In this document: piece after piece, positions 7,524 through 15,354 of the stretch
Numbering within the stretch: the stretch's first letter is position 1
Layout: the number at the start of each line of letters is the position of its first letter
Source: Flammeovirgaceae bacterium
Lineage (GTDB): Bacteria; Bacteroidota; Bacteroidia; Cytophagales; Cyclobacteriaceae
Assembly: GCA_003229495.1 (NCBI GenBank)
Contig: QIEB01000541.1
Span: 1 to 20,696 of the forward strand
Reading direction: 5' to 3'
Length of the DNA stretch: 20,696 bases
Notes under the pieces: generated by a model
Told to the model about the DNA's origin: nothing
What the model saw: the letters and a program-made list of their open reading frames with translations, nothing else
Databases searched by the model: none
Program-made: the position numbers and the translations under genes

Positions 7524-7976
7524 ATGATCACAATTTACACCGATGGGGCCAGTAGCGGAAATCCAGGGCCAGGGGGCTATGGTACCATCTTGCTGTACAA
7601 GAACCACAAAAAAGAGTTATCTCAGGGTTACAGGCAAACCACCAATAACAGAATGGAGCTACTGGCAGTAATAAAAGGTTTAGAAGCGCTCAAGGGATCC
7701 GGACATCAAGTAACGGTTTATTCGGACTCAAAATATGTCGTTGATGCTGTTGAAAAAGCTTGGATTTGGAACTGGCAAACTAAAGGTTTCAAGGGGAAAA
7801 AAAACGTGGATCTCTGGAAACTTTTCATCCCGTTATATCAAAAACACCATATCAAATTTAAATGGGTAAAAGGTCACCACGGCAACCCCTTAAACGAAAG
7901 ATGTGATGAACTTGCTGTCAATGCTTCCCAAAGCCCTGAGTTATTAATTGACCATGGCTTCGAGTCTAAACCTTAA
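7524..7976 (+). CDS. rnhA: Ribonuclease HI
   Basis: RNase HI cuts the RNA strand of RNA-DNA hybrids, removing Okazaki primers and R-loops. The 150 residues form a single RNase H domain with the full active site: Asp7 (YTDGASSGNPGPGGYG), Glu45 (NNRMEL), Asp68 (YSDSKYVVDA), His119 (VKGHHGN) and Asp128 (NERCDELA). The basic Trp-rich handle (KAWIWNWQTKGFKGKK, 78-93) is present, as in E. coli RNase HI, so it can bind substrate without an extra hybrid-binding domain. It lies 17 bases after aroQ and converges with the next gene across only 5 bases; no terminator fits in that gap. Confidence 0.97.
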   Translation: MITIYTDGASSGNPGPGGYGTILLYKNHKKELSQGYRQTTNNRMELLAVIKGLEALKGSGHQVTVYSDSKYVVDAVEKAWIWNWQTKGFKGKKNVDLWKLFIPLYQKHHIKFKWVKGHHGNPLNERCDELAVNASQSPELLIDHGFESKP

Positions 7977-7981
7977 TCTGT

Positions 7982-9304
7982 CTATTCAATAAATTTCACC
8001 CCCAATGTCTCTAATTCTTTTATGATGGGCTGATAGTACCTGGGAGTTACCGGTACTTTAACACCGGTATCATTTATAGCTCCCGTTAGAATCAATTTTG
8101 CCGCAATTGCCAAAGGCCATCCCACGGTTTTCGACATAGCAGTATGTTGAATATCATCTCCTATAACTACTAATGAGGTTTTAAATTTTTTGTACTGGTT
8201 ATCCATTGAATATCCTATTTGATGTTGCATAACGATCATATCCCTATCATTTGGTTCCAATTTCCATTTTTGTTCCAGCAATTTCTGGAGTACCATCGCC
8301 GGGCTAGCTTTGTCCATTTCGATTGATGTTTTTTCAAAAATCCCCAGCCAGATCAGTTTCTGCATGATTTCCCCGTGTCTATCAAGTTTTAAGTATTCAC
8401 ACAATTTGTCTTCAACTGACTTTGTTGGATGGAAATATAAAAACGTATTTATAAAATCCCGATAGGTCAACCCATCTAACCCTACCAGAGTATAAGAATC
8501 ATCCGTTATCCCAAGTTGAACTAAAATATTCCACGCCTCACAAAATCCCGGGCGGCGCAAGGTACTGCGCATTATGGTCTCTACATTTTGCAAACCATAG
8601 AGCTCACGATACTTTAGGGAGTCCCGGTTTGCATAGCCCTGAAAATCCCCATAACCTTCTATATGCACCGGTTCTAATCTTGTAAATACTCTATGATAGG
8701 GAATATATTTATAACGTCCTTTTCGTATAAATTGAGCGGTTTCTTTTCCGGCCAGAACCACATTTCGTGGATTCCAGGTAAATTTATAGTGCCACGGGTT
8801 ATTGTCCGTTTCGGGTGATATAAGTCCTCCGGTATATGAGATGAAGGTATCGACGCTGCCTCCTTTTTCTTCTCTGATCTTGTCCAATGCAGCCATTGCT
8901 GTCATATGATCGATCCCTGGGTCCAACCCACACTCATTAAGCAGTAACACACCATTTTTCTTCGCTTGCTGATCCATAGCCTTCATTTCATCAGATACAT
9001 AGGAAGCAGTTAGCAAGTGCTTTTTAAACTTTAAACAAGTCTTTGCCGCCAGGATATGAAATCGGACGGGAAGTAACGAGATAACCAGATCGGCTGCCAC
9101 TATCTCTTTCTCACGTTGTTCGGGTAGTTGAATATCAAATTCACTGGCCGATACATTGGAATACCCTTCAATCTTTTGAAGTACTTGTTGCAAAGAAATG
9201 TCGGCAACACGAACCTCCCAACTCATTTCATCCGCTCGAGTAGCCAGATAGTTTATTAGGGAAGGTAAGGTACGACCCGCTCCAAGTACCAATATTCTTT
9301 TCAT
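7982..9304 (-). CDS. Saccharopine dehydrogenase-like NAD(P)-binding protein (LYS9-type)
   Basis: The 440-residue product begins with a Rossmann nucleotide-binding motif (VLGAGRTLPSLINYL, 6-20) and continues with DLVISLLPVRFH (72-83), LLNECGLDPGIDHM (121-134) and NPWHYKFTWNPRNVVLAG (169-186), the last two typical of saccharopine reductase/LYS9-like enzymes. Saccharopine reductase makes saccharopine from aminoadipate semialdehyde and glutamate in fungi; bacterial relatives act in lysine breakdown, polyamine synthesis or unknown steps. Bacteroidota normally make lysine by the diaminopimelate route, so a catabolic or unrelated role is more likely here. No lysine-ketoglutarate reductase gene is next to it. 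AGGA precedes the ATG very closely. It converges with rnhA and diverges from cdd. Family is confident, substrate unknown. Confidence 0.85.
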   Translation of the reverse strand: MKRILVLGAGRTLPSLINYLATRADEMSWEVRVADISLQQVLQKIEGYSNVSASEFDIQLPEQREKEIVAADLVISLLPVRFHILAAKTCLKFKKHLLTASYVSDEMKAMDQQAKKNGVLLLNECGLDPGIDHMTAMAALDKIREEKGGSVDTFISYTGGLISPETDNNPWHYKFTWNPRNVVLAGKETAQFIRKGRYKYIPYHRVFTRLEPVHIEGYGDFQGYANRDSLKYRELYGLQNVETIMRSTLRRPGFCEAWNILVQLGITDDSYTLVGLDGLTYRDFINTFLYFHPTKSVEDKLCEYLKLDRHGEIMQKLIWLGIFEKTSIEMDKASPAMVLQKLLEQKWKLEPNDRDMIVMQHQIGYSMDNQYKKFKTSLVVIGDDIQHTAMSKTVGWPLAIAAKLILTGAINDTGVKVPVTPRYYQPIIKELETLGVKFIE

Positions 9305-9445
9305 ATCCTGCAGTCGGTTATTGCCATAAGATTTTCAAGATACCAAATCACCAGCGATATTAGTGAATGCTTGTTTTCTTAGCAAATATTTGGTGTTTGT
9401 CAAGAAATTAAACTTATGCTATATTACAGTACACTTACCACCCTA

Positions 9446-9934
9446 ATGTCCAAAAAAATAAAGCTTGATATCTTTTTGGAGGAATATGATAGTGATACTC
9501 AGCTGCCCGCTGAAAGTCTAATGCTAATTAATCAAGCAAGGGATAACTGCAAAAAGGCCTACGCACCCTATTCAAATTTCCTGGTAGGAGCTGTAGCTCT
9601 GTTAGAGAATGGAGAAATAGTGTCCGGATCAAATCAGGAAAATGCTGCTTCTCCAAGTGGGCTTTGTGCAGAACGGGTAGCTTTGTTTGCAGCTGCGGCC
9701 CGATACCCTGGAACTGTCATTAAAAAACTGGCGGTAAGTGCTGCCAAACAAGGGCAAAATATTTATCAAACGATTACGCCATGTGGTTGCTGCCGCCAGA
9801 CCATAAGCGAGTACCAAACACGCCAAAACCAACCAATAGAAATAATAATGGAAGGCCACGGGGGAAGAATACAGGTGGCCAGGTCTATCGATATGTTGCT
9901 GCCGTTTAAATTTTCCTTTAGACATCTTGATTAA
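9446..9934 (+). CDS. cdd: Cytidine deaminase
   Basis: It deaminates cytidine and deoxycytidine to uridine and deoxyuridine in pyrimidine salvage. The zinc site is complete: Cys74 and catalytic Glu76 (SGLCAERVALF), Cys113 and Cys116 (TPCGCCRQ), numbered from the Met chosen here. AYAPYSNFLVGA (38-49) and NQENAA (63-68) form the substrate pocket. An upstream in-frame ATG at 9416 would add ten residues (MLYYSTLTTL) unlike the family; the ATG at 9446 (MSKKIKLDIFLEEYDS) matches the usual Bacteroidota N-terminus and gives 162 residues. The SiaB-type gene follows after 6 bases, so the two are almost surely cotranscribed, although they share no evident pathway. Confidence 0.95.
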   Translation: MSKKIKLDIFLEEYDSDTQLPAESLMLINQARDNCKKAYAPYSNFLVGAVALLENGEIVSGSNQENAASPSGLCAERVALFAAAARYPGTVIKKLAVSAAKQGQNIYQTITPCGCCRQTISEYQTRQNQPIEIIMEGHGGRIQVARSIDMLLPFKFSFRHLD

Positions 9935-9940
9935 ATAAAG

Positions 9941-10486
9941 ATGAAATTTAGTTTGAACCATATAGTGGAACCTTCTGATATCCTATTGATTTATGAGGGA
10001 AAGTTTAACCCACAAACAACTAAATCCGTACTTCTTTTGGCAGAGCGTAATATCAATTCCATTACTGAGGATGCTGGAATAAAAAGAAAGGTGTTCAATA
10101 TATTGGTGGAATGCCTGCAGAACGTGGTAAAACATGGTGAAGAATTGGAGAATACAGATCTTGCCGGAACTGTACCAGTATTGATGATAGGACGTGAAGA
10201 TAATCAGTATATCATAGCCTCTGGTAATGCTATGTTTACTGAAAATGTTGCTGAATTAAAATCCAAGATTGACGTAATCAACAACCTGGATAAACACGGA
10301 CTAAAGCAAATGTATAAGCAGATTATGCGCAACAATTCCATGTCAGAGAAAGGTGGAGCCGGATTGGGCCTGGTGGACATGGCTCGCAAATCTGGTGAAA
10401 AACTATCTTATAATTTCAGTATTATTAACGATCAACTTTCCTTTTTTTCTCTTAAAACTGCCATTCCCAGGCAAATCAAGGAATAA
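9941..10486 (+). CDS. SiaB-family protein kinase (DUF6272), HATPase-like
   Basis: The 181-residue product has the layout of the SiaB/DUF6272 family, single-domain ATPases related to anti-sigma kinases. The N-box is VECLQNVVKHG (56-66, with Glu57 and Asn61) and the glycine loop is KGGAGLGLVDMARKSG (137-152). In Pseudomonas, SiaB phosphorylates the small protein SiaC, a phosphatase (SiaA) reverses this, and the balance controls a diguanylate cyclase. Many Bacteroidota encode a SiaC-like protein beside the kinase; here the upstream neighbour is cdd (6-base gap) and the downstream one is an unrelated exported protein with its own promoter, so no partner is in view. A solo kinase acting on a distant substrate is the simplest reading. 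Family call good; biological output unknown. Confidence 0.85.
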   Translation: MKFSLNHIVEPSDILLIYEGKFNPQTTKSVLLLAERNINSITEDAGIKRKVFNILVECLQNVVKHGEELENTDLAGTVPVLMIGREDNQYIIASGNAMFTENVAELKSKIDVINNLDKHGLKQMYKQIMRNNSMSEKGGAGLGLVDMARKSGEKLSYNFSIINDQLSFFSLKTAIPRQIKE

Positions 10487-10518
10487 AACACACTTGTAAG
10501 GTATGTCAGTGATTATAG

Positions 10519-10549
10519 TTTGTTATCCCTTAGACACAATTTATTTTTG
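10519..10549 (+). promoter_or_regulatory. Bacteroidota-type promoter for the gene at 10586
   Basis: TTTG at 10519-10522 and TATTTTTG at 10542-10549 are exact matches to the -33 and -7 boxes with 19 bases between them. Transcription should start near 10556, leaving a leader of about 30 bases before the ATG at 10586. This also argues against the TTG at 10568 as the start. Confidence 0.65.
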
Positions 10550-10585
10550 TGCCTAGTGTAAACTCATTTGACGAATAGTTCGAAA

Positions 10586-11011
10586 ATGTTTAAGGATCAA
10601 ATTACCATTGTTTTAATGTGCTTATGTGTGGCATTTAGCGTGAATGTTGTTGCCCAATGTAATTCAGAGGCAAGCGATGTGCGTTGTGTAGAAAAGATTA
10701 CCGCTTCAAATACATTTGTGAAAAGCTACAAGCTAGATGGCGCAAGGACGGGTGATGTAGAATTCTCATCAGTGCTGGTTAAAGACACGCAGTACTATCT
10801 CAATCTATGTGAAGAAGGATTGGTATCAGACCACGTAGTGATTAATGTTTATGATAGGGAACGGAAGCTCGTTACTTCCAATAAAAATGACCAATCCATA
10901 CTACCCGAAATATCTTTCCGCTGTAACCAGACAGGGATTTATTATTTTGTTTTTAAAAAGAGCCCTGCATCTACCATCTGTGGCATCGGAGCCCTTAGTT
11001 TTAGCAGGTAA
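10586..11011 (+). CDS. Small exported cysteine-containing protein of unknown function
   Basis: The 141 residues start with a signal peptide (MFKDQITIVLMCLCVAFS..., cleavage probably before Gln24 in VVAQC). The mature part of about 118 residues has five cysteines (25, 34, 75, 113, 132) and looks all-beta: TFVKSYKLDG, QYYLNLCEEG, VVINVYDRERKLVTSN, FRCNQTGIYYFVFKK, CGIGALSFSR. The sequence Y-D-x-x-x-K-L followed by F-x-C-x-x-T-G-I-Y-Y resembles small secreted proteins common in Bacteroidota and, loosely, pre-peptidase C-terminal type beta sandwiches. The frame can be opened at a TTG at 10568, but the ATG at 10586 starts cleanly at the signal peptide and lies well after the promoter at 10519-10549. 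No function can be assigned. Confidence 0.8.
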   Translation: MFKDQITIVLMCLCVAFSVNVVAQCNSEASDVRCVEKITASNTFVKSYKLDGARTGDVEFSSVLVKDTQYYLNLCEEGLVSDHVVINVYDRERKLVTSNKNDQSILPEISFRCNQTGIYYFVFKKSPASTICGIGALSFSR

Positions 11012-11036
11012 TCATTCCTCTGCCTAATGACCCTCC

Positions 11037-11067
11037 GATTGATAATATTTTTGTTATCTTATCAATC
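11037..11067 (+). promoter_or_regulatory. -7 box enclosed in an inverted repeat before the gene at 11068
   Basis: GATTGATAA (11037-11045) and TTATCAATC (11059-11067) are a perfect 9-bp inverted repeat. The 13-base centre begins with TATTTTTG (11046-11053), an exact -7 box. No good -33 box lies at the right distance. The right arm touches the GTG start. This could be an operator or a 5' hairpin covering the start site; the arms may also be chance in AT-rich DNA. Confidence 0.4.
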
Positions 11068-11706
11068 GTGGAGCATGAAGTAAAATTCAACTATAGCGCC
11101 CGTTATTGTAAATCGGGAAACATCAACCATCAAACCAAAGTATTGTGGTTTGTTCTTCATGGCTACGGTCAATTAGCCTCGTATTTTATTGAAAAATTCC
11201 GGTTGTTAAATGATAAGAGCCATTGTGTAATAGCGCCTGAGGGACTCAATCGATTTTATAACCAGGGTTTCAGTGGTCGTGTGGGTGCAAATTGGATGAC
11301 CAAAGAAGACAGGTTAAAGGATATTAAAAACTACATTAACTATCTGAACTCCATTTACCATAGTGAAATCCCATCCGACCCTGCTTTCAAGATAAAAATT
11401 CTAGGTTTTTCACAAGGTGCAGCTACTGCCAGTCGTTGGGTTACACAAAGTACCGTACATTTTGATTCGCTAATATTATGGGCCGGCATTTTTCCGCCGG
11501 ATATGAAGATGAAACTGTCTAAGAAAAGACTAAATGGGAAAAATGTTTTTTTTGTTATTGGATTAAATGATCCATTTGTTTCTAATGAAAAGCTGAGTGA
11601 ACAACAAAGGCTGGCCTCAAGGTTGGAATTATCGCCGAAAATCATCACCTATGACGGGAATCATGATATTGACTCCAATATATTAGCGAAAATAGCAGAA
11701 CAATAA
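11068..11706 (+). CDS. Alpha/beta hydrolase, phospholipase/carboxylesterase-like
   Basis: The 212-residue protein shows an esterase fold: oxyanion motif HGYGQ (31-35), nucleophile elbow GFSQGA with Ser115, acid Asp168 (VIGLNDPFV) and His199 (DGNHDID). It resembles the carboxylesterase/phospholipase group (AB_hydrolase_2) that hydrolyses short acyl esters or thioesters. No signal peptide is seen, so it is probably cytoplasmic. The only sensible start is GTG at 11068, directly after an inverted repeat; the next in-frame Met (77) would remove the oxyanion region. It converges with porT with 14 bases between stops. Substrate unknown. Confidence 0.85.
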   Translation: MEHEVKFNYSARYCKSGNINHQTKVLWFVLHGYGQLASYFIEKFRLLNDKSHCVIAPEGLNRFYNQGFSGRVGANWMTKEDRLKDIKNYINYLNSIYHSEIPSDPAFKIKILGFSQGAATASRWVTQSTVHFDSLILWAGIFPPDMKMKLSKKRLNGKNVFFVIGLNDPFVSNEKLSEQQRLASRLELSPKIITYDGNHDIDSNILAKIAEQ

Positions 11707-11720
11707 AAGACCTGGACGGT

Positions 11721-12467
11721 TTACCTTCCTCCCTCAAAATAAAGGAACAATGAAATTGAATTGGTAGTTAGCCGGTTAATACCTTTATTATAAAAATTGT
11801 TATCAGAAGAGAGGTTATTTACTATTCCTCTGGAAAACCGTATCTCTGGGGAGAATTTAAAGAATGGGTAGTAAATGTCCAAGCCAAACCCAAACTCTAT
11901 GGAAAGGTCGGAATCCTTGATAGTCAGTTTATCTTCCTCCTTATTGGTGTCTTTACTCCCCCCCACTCGTACCGACGGGTTGATTCCACCAACCAGATAC
12001 ATACGATAATTACCACGGCGAACTGACTTATATTTCAATAGTAAAGGAAAGCCCATAGTCACTGCTTCAATAATCTGGGTCTCCTGTCCACCGTTATAGG
12101 TGTATTCTATTTTCCTTTCATTTATTCCAAATTTAGGGAGTAATCGAAGATTCAGAAACTCAGTCAATCTAAAGTTTACCACGAAACCGATATTCACCGG
12201 GCCGAATGTTACAGCCGGGTTTATGGAAATTACTGAATCCATCTCCGGCATAATGAATAGGTCAGAATATTTTAATCTATATTGAAAAGCTTCAGTGCCT
12301 AGATAAAAGCCGTAATGCAACCATCGACTATCATAATTGGCTAGATTAATGCTACGATCTCTCTGACTGAACGCCTGATAACTCACCAAGAGCATCGCCA
12401 GCAATAAAACTACTTTCTTGCCAGATAAATGGAACTTATTCCAAATGTCACTGTCTTGCATATACAA
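11721..12467 (-). CDS. porT: PorT family outer-membrane protein (type IX secretion/gliding)
   Basis: PorT is a beta-barrel protein needed for type IX secretion in Porphyromonas and for gliding in its relatives. The 248 residues (P. gingivalis PorT has about 244) carry a signal peptide (GKKVVLLLAMLLVSYQAFSQ, 16-35) and then barrel strands with recognisable PorT features: YDSRWLHYGFYLG (45-57) near the N-terminus and FSPEIRFSRGI near the C-terminus. The frame opens at an ATG inside the end of ubiE, giving an unusually long 15-residue stretch before the hydrophobic core; Met3 is an alternative, while a start at Met25 would lose half the signal peptide. The start overlaps ubiE by 58 bases, implying translational coupling; ubiE-porT is a recurrent Bacteroidota gene pair. 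Family call is based on length, neighbour and motifs together. Confidence 0.88.
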   Translation of the reverse strand: MYMQDSDIWNKFHLSGKKVVLLLAMLLVSYQAFSQRDRSINLANYDSRWLHYGFYLGTEAFQYRLKYSDLFIMPEMDSVISINPAVTFGPVNIGFVVNFRLTEFLNLRLLPKFGINERKIEYTYNGGQETQIIEAVTMGFPLLLKYKSVRRGNYRMYLVGGINPSVRVGGSKDTNKEEDKLTIKDSDLSIEFGFGLDIYYPFFKFSPEIRFSRGIVNNLSSDNNFYNKGINRLTTNSISLFLYFEGGR

Positions 12468-13132
12468 TTATTAAACCCAACCGCTTTCAACTCTTCCACA
12501 AACCCTTGACCGCTTGGAAAATGCTTCACTGACTCTGGTAAATACCGATAAGCCGATTCGTCATTTGAGACCATTCTGCCAATCCGAGGAAGTATTTGGG
12601 TGAAATACCAGCCATACACCTGTTTAAAGGGGAATTGCTGAGGTTTTGAGAATTCAAGGACCACAACGGTACCCTTTGGTTTCAAGACACGGTACATCTC
12701 TTTTAATCCACGGTTCAGATTCTGAAAGTTACGTACTCCAAATGAAACGATCACCGCATCAAAATTATTGTCATTAAACTCCAGGTTTTCAGAGTCTCCT
12801 AACTGCAGATCGATCTGTTTTTGAAGTCCTTTTTCAACGACTTTTTGCCGCCCAATCTCTAACATTCCCTGAGATATATCAATACCAACAATCTGTTCAG
12901 GATTAAGGCTCATTGCCTGTATCGCAAAATCTCCGGTGCCTGTTGCAATGTCCAAAATATGTCTGGGTGCTTGAGATTTCAGTAGTTTAATAGCTTTCTT
13001 TCGCCAGAAAATATCGATTCCAAGGCTGAGGAAGTGATTTAAGAAATCGTAACGCTTACTGATCTTATCGAACATTTGCGCTACTTGTTCTTTCTTGCTA
13101 CCCGTCTGCTGTTTGTAGGGAACTACCGTCAT
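12410..13132 (-). CDS. ubiE: Demethylmenaquinone methyltransferase UbiE/MenG
   Basis: This SAM-dependent enzyme makes the last C-methylation of menaquinone, the respiratory quinone expected in Bacteroidota. The 240 residues show the family N-terminus (GSKKEQVAQMFDKISKRYDF), SAM motif I (ILDIATGTGDFAI), the acidic ribose-binding loop (IVGIDISQGML), and the ubiE signatures FGVRNFQNL and SAYRYLPESV. A TAATTTTG box (minus strand, 13147-13140) matches TAnnTTTG but lies only 7 bases from the ATG and lacks a convincing -33 box. The end of the gene overlaps the porT start by 58 bases. It follows the PorE-like gene after 71 bases on the same strand, so all three may be one transcript. Confidence 0.96.
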   Translation of the reverse strand: MTVVPYKQQTGSKKEQVAQMFDKISKRYDFLNHFLSLGIDIFWRKKAIKLLKSQAPRHILDIATGTGDFAIQAMSLNPEQIVGIDISQGMLEIGRQKVVEKGLQKQIDLQLGDSENLEFNDNNFDAVIVSFGVRNFQNLNRGLKEMYRVLKPKGTVVVLEFSKPQQFPFKQVYGWYFTQILPRIGRMVSNDESAYRYLPESVKHFPSGQGFVEELKAVGFNNCICKTVTFGISSIYLARK

Positions 13133-13203
13133 CAGGAAGCAAAATTACACGGTTTTCAAAAAATGAAAGGATAATTCAGCAAAAGAAGCACCGTTTAGTC
13201 ATA

Positions 13204-15243
13204 TTATTGTCTCAATATTCTGAATTCCACTCGCCGGTTTAGTTCTCGACCTTCAATTTCATCGTCATTGCTGGCGATTGGCCGGGTCTTTCCAAATCCT
13301 TTTGTTTCCAACCTGGTGGGGGCAATACCTTTTTTAATTAAAAAGTCCACCACTGAGCTAGCCCGTTTTACGGAAAGTTGATCATTGTACTGATCAGACC
13401 CAATAAAATCTGTATGTCCAGCGATCTCTATCCTCATATTAGGGCTTTCAAGTAACATCCGCTCTAGTTTATTCAACTCGATAAATGATTCCTGTTTAAG
13501 CGTATACTTGTCAAAATCAAAATAAATATTTCTTAGAATGGACGACAAACCTACTTTCAGCTTGCTTAGTTCAAATGTACGGGTGATCATTTGTAGTTCC
13601 TGTGTGGAAGCTGGAAGAGTAATGGCGACATTTTTGAATAAATAGCCTTCTTTCTCAATCGAAAGTAAATAATCCGCTTCTTCAGAGTGAGCTACCTTTG
13701 CATGGTATTTTCCAGTGGACAATTTGACGACGTTGAAAACTACATTGTCGCTTATCCGGCGTAACTGGAGGGTAGCATCCAACGGTGTATCTTGGTCGTA
13801 GTCGTTGACATTAATGGCCAAGTCAACGGCCTTCAGTCCGCTTTCATCGTCTTGATTTTTACGAAGATAGTTTCTTGGCCCTAAGCGCTCCTGGGTACTA
13901 ATATCCGTATATGGGACAGAAACCATATAAATGTCCGTATATCCCATACCGTCTTCTCTCACAGAGGCAAAATAGCCCCGCTTCCCTCCCTTTGTACCCA
14001 CAAAATATATATCGTCATCAGGAGTATTAATAGGGTATCCCAGATTGACAATATTAGTCCAATCTCCACTAGTACTGTCATACTCGGCTTTAAAAATATC
14101 ATATCCCCCCATGCCCATTCCTCCGCGACTGCTGAAATAGAGCGTTTTCCCATCATAGTCTATAAAAGGGCTGTCTTCATCATAATCCGTATTAATATTC
14201 GGGCCCAGGTTTACCGCCGGTCCCCACTTACCATGTTCGTCTTTCAAACTGTAGTATAAGTCCAATTCACCCTTACCACCTGGTCGATCGCTTGAAAAGA
14301 AAACTACCTCCCCATTGGTAGATACAGACAATGATTTCTCACTGAACTCGGAGTTGATATTTTCTCCCATAGATTTTGGGGTGGACCACACACTGTCGGA
14401 TTTTAATTCTGACACATAGATATCACTGGTGCCATCTTCAATATCTTTATATAGATACAATTCCTTGCCGTCGGCAGACAATGCAATATTGCTGTCGTGA
14501 AACAATGTATTAATAACCCCACCAATATTACTTGCCTCACTCCAGGTTGAATCTTGCTTGGTAGTAATAAAAATATCTTCAAATGGGAAATTATCAGTGT
14601 GGACATCAGAGTTGAGGTTGCCATGTTTTCTTCTGGTGGTAAAGATAAGCATGGATTCGTCTTCATTGACCACAGGAGCAAAATCATGCCACTCTGAATT
14701 CACTCTACTCCCTACATTTACAATTGAATATCCTTCAGGATAAGATATGAACTGGATCCCATTCTCACACTCATAAATCCTTCGATCTACCATTTCGATT
14801 GGTATGCGATCAACCCCTACATACTCGGAATCGTTTTGAGCTTTTTGACGGTATAGATTATAATACTCACTTGCATTGTCAAATTTTAACCCTAATTGAT
14901 AGCCCTGACCTATCAGGTACAGTATATCAAACCGATAGCCAGGATCCAGTTCATACACCTTCAGAAAGTAACCAGTTGCTCTGTCCTTATTGGTTGTTTC
15001 CAGATGAACCTTACCGGCCATGTAGTTGGCCTTAACATTTGAGGGGTCTAGTTCTGCTGCTTGAACATAGTAGTTCTTGGCCTCCTCAAAGGCTCTTTGA
15101 TTAAAATAAATCTCATCTCCAATTTCCAGATAGTCGGCAGCAGTTTGCTCACCGTCCTGACTGTAAATGCTAGTCGATGAGACAATTAGACAAATTGTAT
15201 AAATCGCAAAAAAACGAAACCTGTTTAACATGCTGTTATTCAT
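13204..15243 (-). CDS. PorE-like OmpA-family protein: TPR, PD40 propeller, regulatory-like domain, OmpA C-domain
   Basis: The 679 residues divide into a signal peptide (about 1-28, ending SIYSQ), TPR helices (about 33-135), PD40/WD40-like propeller repeats (about 180-445: DFAPVVNEDESMLIFTTRR, NIALSADGKELYLYKD, SLSVSTNGEVVFFSSDRPGG, DSPFIDYDGKTLYFSSRG), a small beta domain (about 473-560) and an OmpA-like peptidoglycan-binding domain (about 568-679). The latter has GHTDFIGSDQYNDQLSVKRA with Asp612 and Arg627, which contact diaminopimelate. This order matches PorE, a T9SS component that anchors to peptidoglycan, but there is no lipobox Cys at the signal cleavage site, and this architecture has many paralogues in Bacteroidota. 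It lies upstream of ubiE-porT on the same strand. Met5 is an alternative start. Periplasmic location is confident; the T9SS role is tentative. Confidence 0.88.
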   Translation of the reverse strand: MNNSMLNRFRFFAIYTICLIVSSTSIYSQDGEQTAADYLEIGDEIYFNQRAFEEAKNYYVQAAELDPSNVKANYMAGKVHLETTNKDRATGYFLKVYELDPGYRFDILYLIGQGYQLGLKFDNASEYYNLYRQKAQNDSEYVGVDRIPIEMVDRRIYECENGIQFISYPEGYSIVNVGSRVNSEWHDFAPVVNEDESMLIFTTRRKHGNLNSDVHTDNFPFEDIFITTKQDSTWSEASNIGGVINTLFHDSNIALSADGKELYLYKDIEDGTSDIYVSELKSDSVWSTPKSMGENINSEFSEKSLSVSTNGEVVFFSSDRPGGKGELDLYYSLKDEHGKWGPAVNLGPNINTDYDEDSPFIDYDGKTLYFSSRGGMGMGGYDIFKAEYDSTSGDWTNIVNLGYPINTPDDDIYFVGTKGGKRGYFASVREDGMGYTDIYMVSVPYTDISTQERLGPRNYLRKNQDDESGLKAVDLAINVNDYDQDTPLDATLQLRRISDNVVFNVVKLSTGKYHAKVAHSEEADYLLSIEKEGYLFKNVAITLPASTQELQMITRTFELSKLKVGLSSILRNIYFDFDKYTLKQESFIELNKLERMLLESPNMRIEIAGHTDFIGSDQYNDQLSVKRASSVVDFLIKKGIAPTRLETKGFGKTRPIASNDDEIEGRELNRRVEFRILRQ

Positions 15244-15276
15244 TTGAGTCAGACAGCCTCATATTAGTCGAATGTG

Positions 15277-15307
15277 CCAATATAAACTAGTTTTCAATCA
15301 TTTCAAA
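15277..15307 (-). promoter_or_regulatory. Candidate promoter for the PorE-like gene
   Basis: On the minus strand, TTTG (15307-15304) is followed after 19 bases by TATATTGG (15284-15277), one base off the TAnnTTTG -7 consensus. Transcription would start near 15270, leaving a leader of about 27 bases before the ATG at 15243. Confidence 0.5.
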
Positions 15308-15354
15308 AAAAGATTGTATTTTGACATATGGTAACATGCATCATCTTAAGGGTC

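Noticed and set aside
9629..9961. 110-codon minus-strand ORF opposite cdd
   Set aside because: Shadow of the well-supported cytidine deaminase frame, with no coherent domain.
14403..14687. 94-codon minus-strand ORF inside the PorE-like gene
   Set aside because: Alternative frame of the propeller repeats; hydrophobic runs come from frame-shifted reading, not from a real protein.
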